Assembly (NCBI GenBank): GCA_036961445.1
Contig: JBALVO010000140.1
Coordinates: forward strand, 1 to 9,823
Direction: 5' to 3'
DNA from: JBALVO01 sp036961445
GTDB lineage: Bacteria > Pseudomonadota > Gammaproteobacteria > Pseudomonadales > Halieaceae
Length of the DNA: 9,823 bases
Position 1 is the stretch's first letter. Each line of letters begins with the position of its first letter. The notes under the pieces are model-generated. The model had not been told where the DNA came from, did not search any database, and saw only the letters and a list, made by a program, of their open reading frames with translations. A program made the translations under genes and the position numbers. This document shows positions 1 to 7,691 of the stretch, in pieces.

Positions 1-486
1 TGGGTAATGGTCGTCATGGACCAGTACACGCGCAGGATCATCGGCTTTGGCGTGCATGCTGGTCACGTTGATGGGCCGGTACTGTGCAAGATGTTCAATC
101 AGGCTACTTCTAAACAAAGCTGGCCGAGATATCTTAGCTCTGACAACGATCCGCTCTTTCAATACCACCGATGGAAGGCCAATCTGCGTGTTCTCGATAT
201 TGAGGAAATCAAATCATTGTCACATGTACCAATGTCCCATCCGTTTGTTGAACGAGTGATTGGTAGTATTCGGCGGGAGTTGCTGGATCATACATTATTC
301 TGGACGGCGACAGACTGGGAAAATAAGCTGCGTGAATATCAGTGCTATTTCAACCAGCATCGATGCCATACAAGTCGGAATGGAGCTACGCCAGTCGAAA
401 TATTGACTAGCAATGTCATCGACATCAAGGACTATCGGTGGAACAAGCACTGCCGCGGATTTTTTGATCTTCCAGTGGCAGCCTGA
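1..486 (+). CDS. DDE (rve-type) transposase/integrase, C-terminal part; 5' end outside window
   Basis: This is the catalytic half of an IS-type transposase/integrase, the enzyme that cuts and joins element ends. The reading frame is open from base 1, so the true start and the N-terminal DNA-binding region lie outside the window; the first in-window ATG (base 7) is unlikely to be the start. Counting from that ATG, the triad is visible: Asp5 in VVMDQYTRR, Asp46 in SSDNDPLF and Glu82 in HPFVERVIG. Exactly 35 residues separate the second Asp from the Glu, the classic DD(35)E spacing. The stretch GSIRRELLDH and the C-terminal YFNQHRCHTSRNGATPVE are typical of integrase cores in proteobacterial elements. 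The stop is TGA at 484-486. Nothing in the visible part is broken, but whether the whole element is intact cannot be judged. It marks one edge of the region as mobile DNA. The family is clear; the IS family is not. Confidence 0.9.
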   Translation, partial: WVMVVMDQYTRRIIGFGVHAGHVDGPVLCKMFNQATSKQSWPRYLSSDNDPLFQYHRWKANLRVLDIEEIKSLSHVPMSHPFVERVIGSIRRELLDHTLFWTATDWENKLREYQCYFNQHRCHTSRNGATPVEILTSNVIDIKDYRWNKHCRGFFDLPVAA

Positions 487-495
487 ATACCAATT

Positions 496-517
496 CGCCA
501 GGGACACGATGGCGTTT
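496..517 (+). terminator. Possible weak terminator after the transposase
   Basis: A short inverted repeat, CGCCA at 496-500 and TGGCG at 510-514, encloses a 9-nt loop and is followed by TTTAT. It starts 10 nt after the transposase stop and lies between two convergent genes, where a terminator would be expected. The 5-bp stem and short U-tract make it weak. It could equally be part of an IS end or chance. Confidence 0.22.
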
Positions 518-572
518 ATAAGCATTCATCCTCCGATCATACCGATATCAGAGGTTTAACTTGGCGGTACCC

Positions 573-2594
573 TTAACCTGTATCACCCAGTGTTGGCAGC
601 AGCCGAGTAAAACGCTCGTAGCCCTTGAGACTTTGCAAGTCAGGGTCTGTGGCAATGAACTGCCGATACACGCCCTCCACTTCTACCGCCTCTTCCAACA
701 CCGTCAGAGCATCGTCAGTTTTGCCCACTTTCAACAGTGCAAGCGAATAGAGATAAAGTACTTCCGGATTTCGTTGCGACTGTTCCAGCGCAAGTTCAAG
801 CACCTGTAGCGCCTCATCAACCTGGCCAAGGTGAGCGTAGTACAAACCCAGAAGCCCGCGAGTCGACCAGTCCTCTTCGTTCACCTCAAGATTACTGAGC
901 GCAAGTTCAACAGCCCGATCATATGCAGATAGCGACTCAGCCTCCTTGTCAGGAACAAAACGATAGCTCTCTGCAAGGCGCCCCCAAACCCGGTGGTCAT
1001 CAGGTGCATAATCAAGGGCCAGCTTTTGCATGTTCGCCGCTGCATCAAACTGGCCCGCGTAATAGTAGAACATGCCTATATTGGTATAGGCCTGCCGGGA
1101 AGGCTTTAGCTGCAAGGATCGTTCATAGGCCAGCCGCGCTTTCTGCGTATCTCCCATCATCCAGTAGGCTGTGCCAATGTTCGCAAAACTGGTTGCAACA
1201 TCGGGTGTCAATCGCGTAACAATCTCGTACTCTTTAGCCGCTTCACTATATCGCTCGGTGCCGTAGTAGAAATGGGCCAGTGCCTCGTGCGCCTTCCAGT
1301 AGTTTCTTTTAAGGTCTACCGCTCGCAGAAGTGCGGCTTCCGCCGCGTCGTATTTATGTTGCGCGGCAAGCACCTCTCCAAGTTCGATATAAACGTCAAC
1401 CGCCGTCGGTGATATCGCAATCGCTGAATTTAATTCCTCCGCGGCCTTCTCATACCAGCCGCGATACCGATAAAGTCGCCCAAGAGCCAGCTGAACATCG
1501 CTATTAAAACCGCTATTGAGATTTTTTGCCTGGGCGCAGGCCTCCTCAGCCTCGGCAAAATCATCGGTGTCATTGGAAATTTCATAGAGCCGCAGGTCAG
1601 CCTCACAAATACCGGCGTAGGCGCGTGAGAATGATTGATCAATCAAAAGAGCCTGATGGAAAAGCTGCTTTGCGATAATCACTACATCTGCATCCTGGGA
1701 ACTGCGAAGTTTTTCCTGCCCTTGTAGATAGAATATGTAGGCGTCAATATTTTGTGTGGGTGTTTCCAGTAGGCGAGTTTCTGAATCTACGGAAAGCGCA
1801 ATTTTTAGCTCATTCACTACCGCAGCTGCAATTTCCCGCTGTATCGCGAATATATCGTCCATCGTACGATCATAGGTTTTGCTCCAATCATGGTAACCCT
1901 CCACACCGTCGATAAGCTGGGCTGTCACGCGAATTCGGTTGCCCTCGCGGCGGACACTACCTTCTAGAACGTGTTTAACATTCAGCAGTTTGGCCACTTC
2001 CCGAATATCAACCTGCTCGCCACGAAACCGAAAGGATGATGTTCTGGCCGCAACATTCAACTCCTTCATGCCCGCAAGGAAGTTCAAGATCTCCTCCGCA
2101 AGGCCAGCGGCGAAATAGTCAGATTCGGGGTGCCCATCAAAATTTTCGAATGCCAGGACGGCAATGGAGTTCGGTGGATAAAATGTCTCCAAACGTTCGG
2201 CAACGGGCGGCTCTGACGTGGGAAATTGTTTAAGTAAATAGACAACCAGAGCATAAGTGCCTGCAAGCACAAACGCACACATCATTATTGCGAGTAGCTG
2301 ACTGGATTTCTTCTGTTCCGTAGGAGGCTCCCTACCTCCGGACCATAGAGGCAGGTCGAACATCATTCCCTGTTGCTGAAAATCGATTAACCACGCCAGG
2401 AAAAAAACGGCGGGAAAAGCTGCAATCGCTGAAACAATCAGTACCCGGATACTGCCCTGCGGCAGACCGAGGGGTTCAAAAGTGACCTCGGCGATCTGCA
2501 ATACCAACCAACTCGCGACAGTATAGGCAGCGACCACTGGCACCACCTTGCGGCGGCGAAGCTCAGCTACTAATTGACTAAAGAATACTGACAA
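573..2594 (-). CDS. Membrane-anchored FlgO/TolB-like TPR protein
   Basis: This 673-residue protein is probably a signalling or scaffold protein. The N-terminus (SQLVAELRRRKVVPVVAAYTVASWLV) matches the juxtamembrane start common to gammaproteobacterial cyclase-like/TPR proteins. Hydrophobic helices lie at about 16-35, 50-70 and 100-121. Residues 142-265 (SIAVLAFENF, then LNVKHVLEGSVRR and RVTAQLIDG) form the FlgO/TolB-N-like domain often annotated as 'adenylate cyclase-like'. No cyclase or kinase domain is present. About 302-640 are tandem TPRs (for example LGRLYRYRGWYEKAAEELNSA), a protein-binding solenoid. The start is TTG at 2592-2594: the frame has an in-frame TAA eight codons upstream and no ATG before the conserved N-terminus. 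The preceding AAGGGG gives a plausible but distant ribosome site. It is convergent with the transposase and is separated from the protease operon by 433 bp, so it probably has its own promoter. Family assignment is firm; the molecular role is unknown. Confidence 0.88.
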   Translation of the reverse strand: MSVFFSQLVAELRRRKVVPVVAAYTVASWLVLQIAEVTFEPLGLPQGSIRVLIVSAIAAFPAVFFLAWLIDFQQQGMMFDLPLWSGGREPPTEQKKSSQLLAIMMCAFVLAGTYALVVYLLKQFPTSEPPVAERLETFYPPNSIAVLAFENFDGHPESDYFAAGLAEEILNFLAGMKELNVAARTSSFRFRGEQVDIREVAKLLNVKHVLEGSVRREGNRIRVTAQLIDGVEGYHDWSKTYDRTMDDIFAIQREIAAAVVNELKIALSVDSETRLLETPTQNIDAYIFYLQGQEKLRSSQDADVVIIAKQLFHQALLIDQSFSRAYAGICEADLRLYEISNDTDDFAEAEEACAQAKNLNSGFNSDVQLALGRLYRYRGWYEKAAEELNSAIAISPTAVDVYIELGEVLAAQHKYDAAEAALLRAVDLKRNYWKAHEALAHFYYGTERYSEAAKEYEIVTRLTPDVATSFANIGTAYWMMGDTQKARLAYERSLQLKPSRQAYTNIGMFYYYAGQFDAAANMQKLALDYAPDDHRVWGRLAESYRFVPDKEAESLSAYDRAVELALSNLEVNEEDWSTRGLLGLYYAHLGQVDEALQVLELALEQSQRNPEVLYLYSLALLKVGKTDDALTVLEEAVEVEGVYRQFIATDPDLQSLKGYERFTRLLPTLGDTG

Positions 2595-2606
2595 ACTGGT
2601 GACTAT

Positions 2607-2615
2607 CCCCTTCTC
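2607..2615 (-). promoter_or_regulatory. Candidate ribosome binding site for the TTG-started TPR gene
   Basis: On the minus strand this reads GAGAAGGGG. The G-rich part ends 12 nt before the TTG codon at 2594. The spacing is longer than usual, but no other purine-rich site or start codon lies between the upstream in-frame TAA and the conserved N-terminus. The site therefore supports TTG as the start, with weak translation expected. Confidence 0.35.
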
Positions 2616-2709
2616 TTATTCATTTCAGAAAGCCCAGAGTAAAAGTTCGCGGTGAACAGATGGCGTTTCTTAGGATGTCAGTCTATGCTTACTGGCACAA
2701 CGAATCCAG

Positions 2710-2889
2710 ATGGTGAAAGTGGTTATGCAAAAAGCAGTAGCAGCAAATCAGTCAGTTGCGATCGACCCCCCCGCAGATCGTCCTGGTAAGCCAGACAATC
2801 GACCCGGGAAGCCAGACAATCGACCTGGAAAGCCAGACAATCGACCTGGAAAGCCCGATAATCGGCCAGGAAAGCCAGATAACCGGTAA
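2710..2889 (+). CDS. Small heptapeptide-repeat protein (RPGKPDN x5), unrecognised
   Basis: A 59-residue ORF that I do not recognise. It opens with MVKVVMQKAVAANQS and then consists of five perfect copies of Arg-Pro-Gly-Lys-Pro-Asp-Asn (residues 24-58), a final Arg and TAA. The five DNA copies differ at about half a dozen positions, and every difference is a third-base, synonymous change. That is the signature of selection on the peptide in this frame. The product is hydrophilic, Pro/Gly-rich, net basic and surely disordered, with no signal peptide or membrane segment. Start choice is open: ATG at 2710 or the in-frame ATG at 2725, which has the weakly purine-rich GGTGAAAGTGG upstream; no strong Shine-Dalgarno is seen. 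It is divergent from the TPR gene and convergent with the protease operon. Every Lys and Arg in the repeats except the last is followed by Pro. Its function is unknown; coding status is likely but not proven. Confidence 0.6.
   Translation: MVKVVMQKAVAANQSVAIDPPADRPGKPDNRPGKPDNRPGKPDNRPGKPDNRPGKPDNR
2779..2883 (+). repeat. Five tandem 21-bp repeats encoding RPGKPDN
   Basis: There are five head-to-tail 21-bp units with no spacers. The consensus is CGA CCT GGA AAG CCA GAC AAT, followed by a partial sixth unit (CGG) and the stop codon. Copies vary only at codon third positions in the RPGKPDN frame. Tandem 21-bp units can expand and contract by slippage, so copy number may vary between strains. 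Without spacers this is not a CRISPR array. Confidence 0.93.
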
Positions 2890-2976
2890 GCATCCCTCCA
2901 GACATGCTGGTGTGAGAGAACTTCATGTCGATCTGACAAGCTTGCGCTATCTGATTGTGGTGAAGAACGGCTAACC

Positions 2977-3004
2977 AGCCCCTCGCACCAAAGCTGTCGG
3001 GGCT
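2977..3004. terminator. Possible bidirectional hairpin between convergent genes
   Basis: An inverted repeat, AGCCCC at 2977-2982 and GGGGCT at 2999-3004, has a 16-nt loop. It lies between the end of the protease operon (3028, minus strand) and the end of the small repeat ORF (2889, plus strand), where a shared terminator would fit. No T-tract follows on either strand, so intrinsic termination is doubtful. Confidence 0.22.
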
Positions 3005-3027
3005 CAGAGAGGCCTGTGTCCTGCAGC

Positions 3028-5226
3028 TTACTGGACGATCTGTACAACCCGCGCAGGCGTCCAGCTTCCGCCGGCTACGGCGGTGTAATACTGCCCTCCT
3101 ACCAGAGGAACGGCATAGGATGAGGTACCGTACTGAAGAATGGCGTAAGTCTTGTCGTCAGTCCAAAGCTCTCGCTCCACTTCGGTAGCGTCTACAGCCT
3201 CTCCATTAACATTGATAAGCCAGTCACTGCCCTCTACTACCTGCTGGAAAGCAATTTCACCCTCTTCAAGATAATAGGTCACCGTCAGCTCGGGGACCTC
3301 GTCAGCCAGCGGGTATACAGCAGACGCCTGTACCCACTCACCGCCGGGCACTGCGGTGAAGTAATACCCCCCTGTGATTGGAACCGCGTAGGAAGAAGTG
3401 CCATACAGTAAAAATGCATAGATAGCGCCGTCCAAAGTATCGCGGCGTTGTTCTATCGCTTCCACGGGCTCTCCATTTACGTTGATAAACCAGTCAGTGC
3501 CCTGTACATGCTGGAACGCTATTTCGCCGTCTTCTAGAAAATAATACACAAGCCCCGCAGGGCCATCAGGGGCCGCTACAACGGGCGCGGAAACTGCCTC
3601 GGAATAATACGATTCCGCCTGGGCTTGTTCTTCGATGGTGTCGGCAGGGTCTTCTTCGCAATTCTCGCATTCATAATCGAATGGCGTTATTACCACTGGC
3701 TCAATACCCTCAACGCCTAAACTGGAAATACTGGTCAAGGCGGCGGACAGCATGAATGAAGCAGGACCCCAGAAGGACTCACCGCAGTTCTCCGCGGAGC
3801 CCTCCTCGAAACACCTTAACACGGTACTGCCCTCTCCAAAGTTCAGTATTGTCTCCACTACCAGTACATTGTCTCCTTTAACAATAAGGCTTTTGTAAAG
3901 ATAGACTCTATCTCCATCGCTCTCATTTTCAATATCGTACCCCACCCGTAAAATCCTATTGCCGGCGCCGAAATCAACTAGACGAAAGTGTTCGTCTTGT
4001 AAAGAACAGGTCAACGCCTCACTTTCACAAACCTTAAGATCACTGTCTACCGCGAACTCGAAGAAATCGTCGTGACTAGGGTCAATCGCGTCCCCGTTTG
4101 CGTCTTCGAATTGATATCTTCCGTGCTGAATCGTCATTGTCGCTTGTTCCCCGGAGGTATCAGTGGCACCCAGAGTCCAGTCACCATCCTCTTGTTGATA
4201 AACAAGTGGCCGCCCCGCAGGTACGGCAATAACCAGACCCAAACCCTCCTCTTCATAGATATCAAATTGCAAGTTGCCTTCGGCAGAGGTCTCCACTTCA
4301 GGGAGAAGAGTAGCCCAGAGATCCTCCAGGCCTTCGGCAGGGTCTGAAGACTGGCGGAGCTGCTCGAAGGATCTGGTTTTTGTTTTTAGCCATCTATAGC
4401 TGTAGCCACTATCTTCAAATTCAATGTAACTTTCTGGTGAAGTGCGCTTGCTACGTACAACCGAGTAGTAATAGGCAGCATCATTCAGATCAGCTGGTGC
4501 ATCGTCCACCGGTGAAGAACCCAGTAAAAGGGCAATATTCTCGGCCGGAATTAGCCAGTTATGATCGGACATACCCTTATCGAGCCCACCTTCGACAATT
4601 CCTACCAGATCACCATTCTCATCAAACACCGGGCCTCCGGAGTAGCCCTTATATATTCCACCTGTAACGAAATGAACCTCCAGGTCGATAGACGGCAAAT
4701 TTAATGTCTGCATGGGTATGACGAGATCATCTGTAATAAGATCTCTCAGTTTGTTACTACTGGCCGAGCCTCTCCTGAGATCCTTGGTAGTGCTGGCCGT
4801 CACATCCGGTTTAAATCCGAAAGCGGTAAGACGTGTTTTGCCATCGAGCTTCGGACTCTCGGGGCGTATCTTGCTTAATGGCGAACAGCTCGCCATATCT
4901 GCCTCTGTTTCTAACAGCACAAGATCAGCGTCTCGAAAAAACTTGTGGACTCTCGCTTTGTAAGGCGTATCACGGCACTCCACGGTAATTTTCGCCGGCT
5001 TTGGCCGTACGGCATGTAGAGAGGTAATGACAAGGTTTTTTTCCTTCCAAACAAATCCGCTGGCTACACCAACCTCACCGCCATCATCGACGACGACCCG
5101 AACCACGGAATTATGCGTCGCATCGGCGTCCAGTTGCGCTAATACCGGCATACAGATGATCGCCAGCAACGGAATAAGAATCTTTCTTTTCATCACTGCA
5201 TTAACAGTCCGAAATGCAAAAATCAT
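3028..5226 (-). CDS. Exported trypsin-like (S1/HtrA-type) serine protease with duplicated C-terminal module
   Basis: A secreted or periplasmic serine endopeptidase of 732 residues. A Sec signal lies near the N-terminus: basic MKRK at residues 12-15, a hydrophobic core, then PVLAQ near 27-31. The protease domain spans about 38-238 with the complete triad His71 (VITSLHAV), Asp101 (RDADLVLLE) and Ser196 (GYSGGPV). No PDZ domain follows. Residues 245-500 are an unrecognised, probably beta-rich region with several cysteines (C400, C407, C472, C481, C520, C523), consistent with an oxidising compartment. Residues 558-637 and 647-727 are two copies of an ~80-residue module sharing DW(F/L)INVNGE and YGTSSYAVP. 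It is the last operon gene: ATG 5226 lies 6 nt after the CHAT stop, and AGAGTGAG just upstream could serve as ribosome site. ATG 5193 (Met12) would give a more classical signal peptide and is the alternative start. The substrate is unknown. Confidence 0.9.
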   Translation of the reverse strand: MIFAFRTVNAVMKRKILIPLLAIICMPVLAQLDADATHNSVVRVVVDDGGEVGVASGFVWKEKNLVITSLHAVRPKPAKITVECRDTPYKARVHKFFRDADLVLLETEADMASCSPLSKIRPESPKLDGKTRLTAFGFKPDVTASTTKDLRRGSASSNKLRDLITDDLVIPMQTLNLPSIDLEVHFVTGGIYKGYSGGPVFDENGDLVGIVEGGLDKGMSDHNWLIPAENIALLLGSSPVDDAPADLNDAAYYYSVVRSKRTSPESYIEFEDSGYSYRWLKTKTRSFEQLRQSSDPAEGLEDLWATLLPEVETSAEGNLQFDIYEEEGLGLVIAVPAGRPLVYQQEDGDWTLGATDTSGEQATMTIQHGRYQFEDANGDAIDPSHDDFFEFAVDSDLKVCESEALTCSLQDEHFRLVDFGAGNRILRVGYDIENESDGDRVYLYKSLIVKGDNVLVVETILNFGEGSTVLRCFEEGSAENCGESFWGPASFMLSAALTSISSLGVEGIEPVVITPFDYECENCEEDPADTIEEQAQAESYYSEAVSAPVVAAPDGPAGLVYYFLEDGEIAFQHVQGTDWFINVNGEPVEAIEQRRDTLDGAIYAFLLYGTSSYAVPITGGYYFTAVPGGEWVQASAVYPLADEVPELTVTYYLEEGEIAFQQVVEGSDWLINVNGEAVDATEVERELWTDDKTYAILQYGTSSYAVPLVGGQYYTAVAGGSWTPARVVQIVQ
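3046..3555 (-). repeat. Two diverged copies of an ~80-residue module in the serine protease
   Basis: The two copies occupy about 3316-3555 and 3046-3288. They are similar in protein and DNA; for example, sequences around 3203-3275 and 3472-3546 encode the matching DWFINVNGEPV and DWLINVNGEAV blocks. Shared landmarks are EDGEIAFQ/EEGEIAFQ, INVNGE, YGTSSYAVP, GG-YY-TAV and GG-W. This is an internal domain duplication. A binding role, for peptide, cell wall or receptor, is a guess. Confidence 0.88.
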
Positions 5227-5232
5227 AGTGGC

Positions 5233-7683
5233 TCACTCTTTATTCTGAATATTTTTTGAACACAAAACGGGAGCGAGAAGTTTGAGGCTAGTTTCTCGTC
5301 CTTCCAAGGAAATTCTTTCATCGACCAAACGAAGCACCTTTGCCAACTCGGGTATTGAGGCGAATTTCGACCTTAATTTTTCGATGGACAGGCTTTCTGA
5401 GGAAATGCTTTCGCATTGCTCCGAACCTGGTATTAATGGCGTGGTGCCAGGTATAAAACCACAGGCGGCATCTCTTGCTATAAAAAGAAGCTCCTTTTGA
5501 TCCGGTTCCAAAAGCTGCTTCTCAGCCATGTCGGCGAGGCCCTTCCAGCCGAGCTTGCCATCGTCATCCCGATAACGGAAATTCCTCAGAACTCCTTTGG
5601 AAGTTGCTGCATCATCGTTACTGGTGCGCAACTTATTACAAACCGAACGATCAACGCCGCCAGCCGAGAACAGACCGCTTCGCAGGTCCAGCTTTTGTAC
5701 AGCAACCTGCGACGTGGTTCCGTCGGCATTACTCTTTGTTGTGACAGTCGTGCTCAGCAGGCCAAGAATACGTTCATCGTCTATTTTTTTGAATACAGTT
5801 CTCAGCTCTTTCGCTCGTTCAGCAATTCCCGGAGAAAGTAAGTTGTTATCGCGAACATAAATGCCCGACAACGCGGAAATTGCTACGGCAAGACCAAATG
5901 ACCCAATGCGCAAGCCTTTCGCAGTACTGAAATGCCGGTCATTCAACCCCAACAGCGCGGCGAGACCGACACCGACTGCGCCGATAAAAACACTCACCAC
6001 TGACTTGGCATCTGCGCCCTGCGGTGCTGCCAAACCCATGAGCAGGCCCACCATCACGCCAATCCCTATCCCGCTATAAATTGAAACTAGCAGTGAGGTT
6101 CTCGCAGCTTGCGCGTTCTTATCCGTACTATTCTGGTTCATCAATAAATTGCTCACATTTGTCATGGCATGGCTGCCCGGTGGTGATGGAAAACTCACTG
6201 CCGAGCTTTGCGCGTTGATAAGAATAGAAGCCGTTTCTTGGTCCCGTTTGACCGTCGCACACCAGTGCGGCAACAATACAGTACGGGCCGCAACACTCTT
6301 ATAGCGCATATCACTCGTAATATTTTTTTGCCGGTGGCCACCGATGCGATCGGACGCCTCGGCCGCAAGTTCGGTTTGCAAATACCCGGAGACTTTTTCA
6401 AAACCTGACTCAATGGAAAGCTCCAACGGTACAAACGGCCTAGTAGCACTGAGCTGCTGAACAGGCGTTGCATTAGTGTAGTCCCAATCCTGATAATTGG
6501 CCCTGTGTTCCATGGAGAATTTACCGGCAGAAACCGGAAAGGCCTCAACGCCAAAGTCAATAGTATCTGTTACATCTTCCCACTCCAGTTCGAGCGAATC
6601 TGCATGCATGTCTGCAACCATCCCACGCTGGGCCGTCAGAGCCGTGCGTGTGTCGACGTCGAACAACCAGCAGGGAAGGAGTAACGGTTGCAACTGAATC
6701 GATTTCGGGTCTACTACCTCCAAAGCCGACAGAGCGATACTGCGTGCGTCTTCCTCACTCGTCACGTAGGGCACGAGCAGGTCGGGAATTACAGTTTGCG
6801 CGGTGCTGCGTTCGGTATCCTTGGAACCACACAACGGACACAACGCAGCCTTTGGGTCATGGCACGAACTGGACGTACCGCAATATTGGCAATTCAGAAC
6901 GTCAATAATACGCGTGCGCTTGCGATATTCGATTGGCAGCGGATCGCCAGTTGGGCTTCGTATGGGCCCTGCGTTGTCCTCAAGCTGAGTTTGCCAGCCT
7001 TCGCGCGCTTCGGGTAAACGCCATTGCTCCAGATCGGCGGCGGAATCACTGCGGGTATACAGTGCCCACTCAAATTCACAGCTTAAACTGTCACCCGCCT
7101 CTTCGTCTTCTTCAAAGTTATAGTTCGGGTAGCGATTTATTTTGAGGTCGAACCCATCCTCGCCGCCGAACTTTCCGTCAACGTAGTTGCGGGCCAAATC
7201 AAAAGCTTCAAAAATACTCTGCCCGTCTGCGAGGGCAGAATAAAACGCCGTTGATAATTTTGTGGCCTTGGTGTCATTGATTTTGACTGATGTAGCTATC
7301 ACTGCCGGCACACCTACTTGATGCAGTAATCTCACCTGGTCTCTAGTTGCGCAGCCGTTGAGAAAAACCAGCTTCAAGCTGGTTTGTTGACCCAGAAGCC
7401 CAGCTATTCCGCCGGCGCCACCAACGCCACCTTCCAACTGCAACATCGTGCCATCGGCGTGACCGCCGTAGTGGAAAATTACTATGCGATCATTGTAGGT
7501 AATCAGGTCCCGGTAGAGCTCGTCGAACTGCGCGCTCTCCTCCCGGTGAATCGCCACGCTACCGTCTCGTTCCAGGGGCTGCAAAGCCCGGAAAATATCT
7601 CTACTCTCTTCCTTCAGAGTAGCCAGATGGTCATCCAAAGCATTGGCGAAAGCCAGAAATACGACGGGGAGTTCAGCGGCCAT
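5233..7683 (-). CDS. CHAT-domain (caspase-fold) protease with zinc ribbon and C-terminal membrane helices
   Basis: A probable cysteine protease of 816 residues. Residues 1-215 are a CHAT domain: VVFLAFANALDDHLATL start, catalytic His75 in FHYGGHADG, Cys111 in LVFLNGCATRD. This resembles CHAT domains of bacterial conflict proteins. Next is a zinc ribbon, CQYC (265/268) and CPLC (282/285), then a soluble region (about 295-505) ending in TVLLPHWCATVKRD, which recalls zinc-ribbon proteins carrying an LLPVW motif. Hydrophobic helices lie at about 529-553, 561-580 and 592-609, followed by a ~205-residue tail with several cysteines. With three helices the CHAT domain and the tail should lie on opposite sides of the membrane. 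The start is uncertain: I prefer ATG 7683, 8 nt after the caspase stop. An in-frame TTG at 7695 overlaps that stop and adds four residues. It is the middle operon gene. Its partner or substrate is unknown. Confidence 0.88.
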   Translation of the reverse strand: MAAELPVVFLAFANALDDHLATLKEESRDIFRALQPLERDGSVAIHREESAQFDELYRDLITYNDRIVIFHYGGHADGTMLQLEGGVGGAGGIAGLLGQQTSLKLVFLNGCATRDQVRLLHQVGVPAVIATSVKINDTKATKLSTAFYSALADGQSIFEAFDLARNYVDGKFGGEDGFDLKINRYPNYNFEEDEEAGDSLSCEFEWALYTRSDSAADLEQWRLPEAREGWQTQLEDNAGPIRSPTGDPLPIEYRKRTRIIDVLNCQYCGTSSSCHDPKAALCPLCGSKDTERSTAQTVIPDLLVPYVTSEEDARSIALSALEVVDPKSIQLQPLLLPCWLFDVDTRTALTAQRGMVADMHADSLELEWEDVTDTIDFGVEAFPVSAGKFSMEHRANYQDWDYTNATPVQQLSATRPFVPLELSIESGFEKVSGYLQTELAAEASDRIGGHRQKNITSDMRYKSVAARTVLLPHWCATVKRDQETASILINAQSSAVSFPSPPGSHAMTNVSNLLMNQNSTDKNAQAARTSLLVSIYSGIGIGVMVGLLMGLAAPQGADAKSVVSVFIGAVGVGLAALLGLNDRHFSTAKGLRIGSFGLAVAISALSGIYVRDNNLLSPGIAERAKELRTVFKKIDDERILGLLSTTVTTKSNADGTTSQVAVQKLDLRSGLFSAGGVDRSVCNKLRTSNDDAATSKGVLRNFRYRDDDGKLGWKGLADMAEKQLLEPDQKELLFIARDAACGFIPGTTPLIPGSEQCESISSESLSIEKLRSKFASIPELAKVLRLVDERISLEGRETSLKLLAPVLCSKNIQNKE

Positions 7684-7691
7684 ATTCAGGG

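Noticed and set aside
573..2594. Adenylate/guanylate cyclase
   Set aside because: The protein resembles relatives often labelled as cyclases, but only the FlgO/TolB-like and TPR parts are present; no cyclase catalytic domain is visible.
2779..2889. CRISPR array
   Set aside because: The 21-bp units are directly joined with no spacers and form an in-frame coding repeat.
2756..2974. Plus-strand ORF in another frame through the same repeat, from a TTG
   Set aside because: Its repeat units differ in amino acids (PGSQTID, LESQTID, LESPIIG), so changes are not silent in this frame; it looks like a shadow of the RPGKPDN frame.
2748..3047. Minus-strand ORF across the repeat (LSGFPGR repeats), overlapping the end of the serine protease gene
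   Set aside because: It is the antisense image of the RPGKPDN repeat. It shows one amino-acid change among copies where the plus frame shows none, and it overlaps the protease gene end without a clear ribosome site.
5233..7683. Gasdermin or other known pore-forming partner in the operon
   Set aside because: The CHAT protein's three hydrophobic helices suggest an anchor or possible effector, but nothing resembles a gasdermin fold and no separate gasdermin gene is present.
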